Shown: positions 15,476 to 19,765 of the stretch, in pieces | How the letters are laid out: each line of letters starts with the position of its first letter | Numbering within the stretch: position 1 is the first letter of the stretch | Origin: JBBQXY01 sp051004815 | GTDB taxonomy: Bacteria; Chloroflexota; Ktedonobacteria; Ktedonobacterales; Ktedonobacteraceae | Length of the DNA stretch: 19,765 nt | Direction of reading: 5' to 3' | Assembly (NCBI GenBank): GCA_051004815.1 | Contig: JBPCJY010000084.1 | Coordinates: 1-19,765, forward strand | Program-made: the position numbers and the translations under genes | The notes under the pieces: model-generated | Database searches by the model: none | Seen by the model: the letters and a program-made list of their open reading frames with translations, nothing else | Told to the model about the DNA's origin: nothing

Positions 15476-16024
15476 GTGCTCTATGTTGCTGCTTATATGC
15501 TTCCGGCTGCGTTCATTTGGGCAGTGCTGGGTGCTGTACTCAGATTGCTGAATGGCATTCCGCTCGTGCTCCCAACGCTGGCCGCGCTCTACGCACTCAG
15601 GTTTGGGATACTGGAAACGCTAGGAATTGGTTTTCGGCCACTTGGTCTTGCATGGCAAGTGCCTTCAAGCTGGATTAAAGGACACTCGGTACTGAGACAG
15701 ACACTTACCTGGGGAACAACATTGGGACCCGGCCTGATGACGAAAAATCCTTATGCAGGCATGTGGCTGTTGCCATTTCTAGTCGCTCTCAACTCCAGTC
15801 CGCTCATGGCAATAGCTGTTGGTCTGAGCGTTGGAGCCGCGCACGGTTTGACTCGTGCGCTCGGCGTGCTGCGCAATCGAAGATGTATAGAGATGGATGA
15901 GAATGCGTATCTAAGCATCCTGGCTGCGGAGTCACGCTGGCAATACGCCGATGGTCTGGCATTACTGCTGGCCGCAGGGGCATTAATGGCATATGCTCTC
16001 TCTTTCCTGAGCATTCATCTGTAG
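15476..16024 (+). CDS. C-terminal part of a polytopic membrane protein of a Mau/Tlp-type cassette
   Basis: The open frame runs without a stop from 15416; GTG 15476 is the first conventional start codon, but GGAGAGGA is 15 bases away, too far for good initiation. From there 182 residues give about four or five membrane segments (4-24, 28-52, 94-128 as one or two, 158-178). The segment RQTLTWGTTLGPGLMTKNPY followed by a hydrophobic run, SSP and GAAHGLTRALG resembles small membrane proteins I recall next to MauE and TlpA genes in actinobacteria, with a loose likeness to CcdA-type electron carriers. It has no paired cysteines, so it would not itself carry disulfides. Together with the 5' fragment it would make a six-helix protein of about 262 residues. 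A hairpin follows 18 bp after the stop. Confidence 0.5.
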   Translation: MLYVAAYMLPAAFIWAVLGAVLRLLNGIPLVLPTLAALYALRFGILETLGIGFRPLGLAWQVPSSWIKGHSVLRQTLTWGTTLGPGLMTKNPYAGMWLLPFLVALNSSPLMAIAVGLSVGAAHGLTRALGVLRNRRCIEMDENAYLSILAAESRWQYADGLALLLAAGALMAYALSFLSIHL

Positions 16025-16042
16025 CACCGCCCATTCACTGAT

Positions 16043-16082
16043 AAGTGCTGGGAAGCCTTCTCGCGGAGGCTTCCCAGCACTT
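16043..16082 (+). terminator. Hairpin terminator of the Mau-like cassette
   Basis: AAGTGCTGGGAAGCCT (16043-16058) and its exact reverse complement (16067-16082) close a GC-rich stem, extendable by two pairs (one G-U) to a TCGC tetraloop. It starts 18 bp after the membrane protein stop. There is no T-tract. Confidence 0.65.
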
Positions 16083-16185
16083 GCTATAAATGTCGCTCTT
16101 CGCAACTTAACCAGTTTCCAACGTGACCATAATTCTCTTGGCTGCTAAGCCCAAGCAACCCTATCATTCATCCCTACTATAGAGC

Positions 16186-16214
16186 CTTAACCGAATCTTA
16201 ACGTCATCGCAACC
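16186..16214 (+). promoter_or_regulatory. Three-unit Pho-box-like direct repeat upstream of the NRPS
   Basis: CTTAACC (16186), CTTAACG (16197) and CGCAACC (16208) recur at exactly 11 bp. Three tandem PyTTAAPyPy-type units with 3-4 bp spacers are the published form of cyanobacterial Pho boxes. The last unit ends 8 bp before the position where a -35 should be. Confidence 0.45.
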
Positions 16215-16245
16215 ACTCCTCTCTCCCTAAACATGGACAATCTTC

Positions 16246-16251
16246 TATAAT
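16246..16251 (+). promoter_or_regulatory. Consensus -10 of an activator-type NRPS promoter
   Basis: TATAAT at 16246-16251 has no recognisable -35 (16223-16228 is CTCCCT), which fits dependence on a factor bound at the 11-bp repeats just upstream. Initiation would be near 16258. Confidence 0.35.
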
Positions 16252-16417
16252 TGCACTTGATCAATTCGCTTGCTACGTTTTTTAACGCGTAATACAGTGT
16301 TCAGGCCTTTCTCTTCTTGTGCAAAGATAAGGACCTTGACTTGGCCTCTGATGGGTCTATCACATATCGTTGTTCAGTACACAATGTGACTCGGATTCTA
16401 TAAAAAAGGACAGCTTA

Positions 16418-19400
16418 ATGACTACAACTTCTGTATTCAACACGCAGGCAGGAAATGATTATGATGTCTTTCCCGCTTCGTTTGCTCAACAACGTCTTTG
16501 GTTCCTTGACCAATTACAGGTAGGGAATACTGCCTATAACCTGTGCTATACTCTTCATATTCATACTCCATTAAGTATGGGAGCTTTTGAGCAGAGCGTG
16601 AATGCCCTCATTCAGCGGCATGAAATCCTGCGCACCACCTTTCTCGTCCAGAATGGGCAACCGATGCAGGCGATTGCCCCCACGCTGACACTGCCCTTGC
16701 CCCTGGTGGATTTGCAGGCTCTCCCCCAGTCGCAGCGACAGGCTGAGGCTCTGCGCATGGCGACCCAACAGGCACAGCAACCCTTCGATCTCGCACGCGG
16801 GCCACTGCTTAGAGCCACAGTATTCCAACTGGAAGAGGCAAGCTACCTTCTGTTCGTGGTCGTTCACCATATCATTTTTGATGGCTGGTCCAAGGGTATC
16901 TTCTTCGGCGAACTGGAAACGCTCTATCAGGCTGCGGTGAGCAAGCAATCGGCTGTGCTGCCCGACTTGCCCATTCAGTACGCCGACTTTGCCGCCTGGC
17001 AACGCGACTGGCTACAAGGCCCCGTACTCGCCGACCAGCTCAGCTATTGGAAAACGCGCTTAGCCAACGCGCCCAGCGTGCTGGAACTGCCGACCGATCA
17101 TCCCCGCCCACCCGTTGAGAGCACGCATGGGGCCAGTTGCCTCTTTACGCTGCCACAACCACTGAGCCAGGCGTTGCAGACGATGAGCCAGCAGGAAGGG
17201 GTCAGTCTGTTCATGACGCTGACCGCCGCGTTCCAAACGCTGCTGTCGCGCTATAGTGGGCAGGAGGATGTCTTGTTGGGAACGGTCACGGCTGATCGTG
17301 GACAGCCGGAGACCGAAAACTTAGTCGGCTTTTTGGTTAACACGTTGGTGCTGCGCACCGATCTCTCCGGCGATCCCACCTTCCATGAGCTACTCGGACG
17401 CGTGCGTGAAGGACTGCTAGAGGCTCAGGAGCAGCAAGATGTGCCTTTCGAGTACCTGGTCAAGGAACTGCAGCCCGATCGCTCCTCCGGTCAGAATCCC
17501 TTCTTTCAGGTCATGCTAGCTTTTGAGCCGTTGCCGTCCTCATCTGCTCCGCTCCCGAAATGGACCCTGACTACAGAAGATATCCAGACGGGTGCCGCCA
17601 AGTTCGATCTTTATCTCGAACTCGAAGATCGACCGGATGGTCTCCACGGGAGATTGGAGTACCGGACTGAGCTGTTCGAGGAGGCAACGATCCGCCGCTT
17701 GATAGGGCATTGGCAGACCCTGTTGGAAGGGATCGTTGGGCATCCGGATCAGCGGATCTCGGCTTTGCCGCTCTTAGCCGAGGCTGAACGCCAGCAAGTG
17801 CTCGTGGACTGGAATGCCACCCAGAACACGTATCCCACACAGTTGTGTATCCAGCAAGTGTTTGAGGCACAGGTCGAGCGTACGCCGGAGGCGTGTGCGC
17901 TCGTGTTTGACGAACAGGAGGTGAGCTACCGCGAACTCAATCGCCGGGCCAATCGGCTCGCGCATCACTTGCGCCAATTGGGGGTAGGACCGGAGGTGCT
18001 GGTGGGACTGTGTATGGAGCGGTCCAGCGACATGGTGGTCGGGCTACTGGGCATTCTCAAGGCTGGAGGAGCCTATGTCCCGCTCGATCCAACCTTCCCA
18101 TCCGAGCGTCTCGCTTTCATGTTAGAAGATTCACAGGCAACAGTGCTGGTAACTCAGCAGCACCTGGCCAGCCAGCTTCCTCAACGTGGGACGACTATTG
18201 TCTGTTTGGATACAGACGCGGAAGTACTGGCACAGCAGGATGAGCGAAATGCGACCACCATGACGACTGCTGAGAATTTGGCCTATGTCATTTATACCTC
18301 TGGCTCCACTGGGCGACCAAAGGGAGTGCAGATTCCGCATCGCGCCGTGGTCAATTTCCTTCTATCTATGGGCCAGCAGCCGGGACTGAGCGCAGAAGAT
18401 CGCTGGTTGGCCGTCACTACGTTATCCTTCGATATCGCCGCCCTTGAGATCTTCTTGCCATTGATTGTGGGTGCCTGTGTGATCGTGGCCAACAGGGATG
18501 TCGTCACGAGTGGGACAGCGTTAGCAGAGACCGTGTCCCGCATGCATGCCACGGTGATGCAAGCCACGCCCGTCACCTGGCGCATGATGTTGGCAGAAGG
18601 ATGGCAAGGAGATGCTCACTTGAAGGTCCTCTGCGGCGGTGAAGCACTGCCACTAGAGTTAGCGCAGCAATTACGGCCAAAGGTCGCCTCACTCTGGAAT
18701 CTCTATGGCCCCACTGAGACAACCATCTGGTCAACTGCCTGTCAGGTCGAACGAGAAGATAACGGAGTGACCATTGGCCGTCCGATTGCCAACACCCACA
18801 TCTACATTCTCAGTCCGCAGCTACAGCCATTGCCCATAGGGGTGCCAGGTGAACTCTACATTGGGGGAGATGGGCTAGCTCGCGGCTACCTGAACCGACC
18901 TGAATTGACGGCAGAACGCTTTATCCGCCATCCCTTCAGCAATAAGCCCGATACACGCATCTATAAGACTGGCGACCTGGCACGCTACCGACCAGATGGA
19001 ATCATTGAGCACCTGGGACGGTTGGACTATCAAGTGAAGATGCGCGGTTTCCGCATCGAGTTGGGCGAAATTGAGGCGGTGCTGAGCCAGCACCCTGCTG
19101 TGCAACAAGCGGTGGTGGTGGCACGCGAAGATGTGCCGGGCGACAAACGACTGGTGGCGTATGTGGTTCTTGCGCAACAGCAATCCGTTACCGCCAATGA
19201 ACTACAACAGCATACCATGCAACAATTACCGCAGTACATGGTCCCTTCCGCGGTTGTGTTCTTAGAGACGCTCCCTTTGACTCCGAACAAGAAGGTTGAT
19301 CGGGAGAGGCTGCCAATGCCCGAACAAAGCCGCGACGAAGCTCTGGTCGCACCGCGCACCCCGCTTGAAGAGACGGTTGCAGACATCTGGTCGCAGGTGC

Positions 19401-19681
19401 TGGGGGTTGAACGCATCGGGATACACGACAACTTCTTTGCTCTGGGTGGACATTCTCTCCTGGCTATGCAAGTCATTTCGCGACTGCATACGACCTTACA
19501 GGTAGAAGTGTCACTGCGCAGCTTTTTTGAAGTCCCCACAGTCGCTCAATTGACTGAACTACTCGAGCGGCTGAAAGCTAGCGGTACCAAGTCCCATATG
19601 CCAAAGATACGCTCGCTTTCACGCGAGGCACATCGTACCCCACTGGGTAAGGGAAGCGATCCCGCTCAAAATGAGCGGTGA
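16418..19681 (+). CDS. Single-module non-ribosomal peptide synthetase (C-A-PCP), predicted glycine-activating
   Basis: I start at ATG 16418, 7 bases after AAGGA; the TTG at 16370 lacks a ribosome site. The 1,087 residues hold one module. Condensation domain (about 16-450): SFAQQRLWFLDQL and H150-H-I-I-F-D155-G, an intact HHxxxDG. Adenylation domain (about 475-970): YTSGSTGRPKG (626-636), NLYGPTETT, YKTGDLARY and K959 in NKKVDR. Carrier domain (about 978-1050): LGGHSLL with phosphopantetheine Ser1013. Aligning by eye to GrsA, the specificity residues read D-I-L-Q-L-G-L-I-W-K, which I recall as a glycine code. There is no thioesterase, epimerase or second module. The tail PKIRSLSREAHRTPL resembles an inter-module linker that normally leads into another C domain. 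Partner enzymes, if any, lie downstream. The product is unknown. Confidence 0.93.
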   Translation: MTTTSVFNTQAGNDYDVFPASFAQQRLWFLDQLQVGNTAYNLCYTLHIHTPLSMGAFEQSVNALIQRHEILRTTFLVQNGQPMQAIAPTLTLPLPLVDLQALPQSQRQAEALRMATQQAQQPFDLARGPLLRATVFQLEEASYLLFVVVHHIIFDGWSKGIFFGELETLYQAAVSKQSAVLPDLPIQYADFAAWQRDWLQGPVLADQLSYWKTRLANAPSVLELPTDHPRPPVESTHGASCLFTLPQPLSQALQTMSQQEGVSLFMTLTAAFQTLLSRYSGQEDVLLGTVTADRGQPETENLVGFLVNTLVLRTDLSGDPTFHELLGRVREGLLEAQEQQDVPFEYLVKELQPDRSSGQNPFFQVMLAFEPLPSSSAPLPKWTLTTEDIQTGAAKFDLYLELEDRPDGLHGRLEYRTELFEEATIRRLIGHWQTLLEGIVGHPDQRISALPLLAEAERQQVLVDWNATQNTYPTQLCIQQVFEAQVERTPEACALVFDEQEVSYRELNRRANRLAHHLRQLGVGPEVLVGLCMERSSDMVVGLLGILKAGGAYVPLDPTFPSERLAFMLEDSQATVLVTQQHLASQLPQRGTTIVCLDTDAEVLAQQDERNATTMTTAENLAYVIYTSGSTGRPKGVQIPHRAVVNFLLSMGQQPGLSAEDRWLAVTTLSFDIAALEIFLPLIVGACVIVANRDVVTSGTALAETVSRMHATVMQATPVTWRMMLAEGWQGDAHLKVLCGGEALPLELAQQLRPKVASLWNLYGPTETTIWSTACQVEREDNGVTIGRPIANTHIYILSPQLQPLPIGVPGELYIGGDGLARGYLNRPELTAERFIRHPFSNKPDTRIYKTGDLARYRPDGIIEHLGRLDYQVKMRGFRIELGEIEAVLSQHPAVQQAVVVAREDVPGDKRLVAYVVLAQQQSVTANELQQHTMQQLPQYMVPSAVVFLETLPLTPNKKVDRERLPMPEQSRDEALVAPRTPLEETVADIWSQVLGVERIGIHDNFFALGGHSLLAMQVISRLHTTLQVEVSLRSFFEVPTVAQLTELLERLKASGTKSHMPKIRSLSREAHRTPLGKGSDPAQNER

Positions 19682-19701
19682 TGGCTAGAAAAAGGTAAAG
19701 A

Positions 19702-19765
19702 GGCCAACTGCACCCATCCGCTGGTGATAGACGCATCTATCACCAGCGGATGGGTGCAGTTGGCC
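19702..19765 (+). terminator. Perfect 30-bp-arm hairpin after the NRPS
   Basis: Bases 19702-19731 and 19736-19765 are exact reverse complements around CGCA. The hairpin begins 20 bp after the NRPS stop and runs to the last base of the window, so the arm may be longer and any T-tract is out of view. It is the likely transcript end, which suggests that the NRPS is not cotranscribed with what follows. Confidence 0.65.

Larger units (their letters stand above)
16025..16417. other. Intergenic region upstream of the NRPS gene
   Basis: These 393 bp contain a terminator-like hairpin, CTTAACC at 16106, a three-unit 11-bp repeat (16186-16214), a strong -10 without a -35, and a leader of about 160 bases. 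No gene is seen. Confidence 0.7.

Noticed and set aside
16370..16417. NRPS start 16 codons upstream at a TTG
   Set aside because: No ribosome site precedes it, and the ATG at 16418 has AAGGA at good spacing and begins just before the C domain.
1..19765. tRNA, rRNA, CRISPR, insertion sequence or prophage signals
   Set aside because: No cloverleaf, regularly spaced repeats, transposase/integrase motifs or target-site duplications were found on reading both strands.

Overview
The window looks like a chromosomal stretch from a Ktedonobacteria-type member of Chloroflexota. This is an inference from gene content: GC is moderate (about half, judged by eye), exported proteins carry Thr/Pro/Ser-rich linkers, a quinoprotein-like beta-propeller is fused to a lectin-like C-terminal domain, a penicillin-binding-type peptidase ends in an LGFP-like repeat, and an NRPS gene lies beside MauE/MauD-type genes. 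No rRNA, tRNA, CRISPR array, transposase or integrase was seen.

Layout. 213-1919 (+) encodes a membrane-anchored D,D-peptidase (S11 family). Converging on it with a 6-bp gap is a minus-strand operon running from 7406 down to 1926: a type I phosphodiesterase/AlkP-superfamily enzyme and then three GT4-type glycosyltransferases. Divergent from this operon is a plus-strand pair (7718-10195), another GT4 glycosyltransferase and a membrane-anchored clan-A-like glycoside hydrolase. Together these resemble a cell-surface glycan or exopolysaccharide locus. A perfect 33-bp-arm hairpin separates the pair from a convergent exported beta-propeller gene (10285-12378, minus).

The most unusual part is 12815-16024: a MauD-like protein that has lost its CxxC, a MauE/DoxX membrane protein with a Cys-x-Cys motif, a MauD-like protein with an intact CSSC, a small exported protein with 18 cysteines in about 87 mature residues, and a polytopic membrane protein split by an in-frame TGA. 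The set looks like an oxidative-folding (disulfide) machine next to its probable client. The client has a Tat-like signal and a stretch resembling methylamine dehydrogenase light chain, but it ends before the region that carries the second TTQ tryptophan. No mauB-like or mauG-like gene is present in the cassette.

A terminator-like hairpin and a 393-bp regulatory region follow. Then comes a single-module NRPS (16418-19681, condensation-adenylation-carrier, specificity code read as glycine), closed by another long hairpin at the window edge.

The intergenic regions share a CTTAACC motif, often repeated with an exact 11-bp period and placed just upstream of -35 positions. This resembles the Pho box of OmpR/PhoB-type response regulators and may tie the phosphodiesterase operon, the propeller gene, the disulfide cassette and the NRPS to one regulator.
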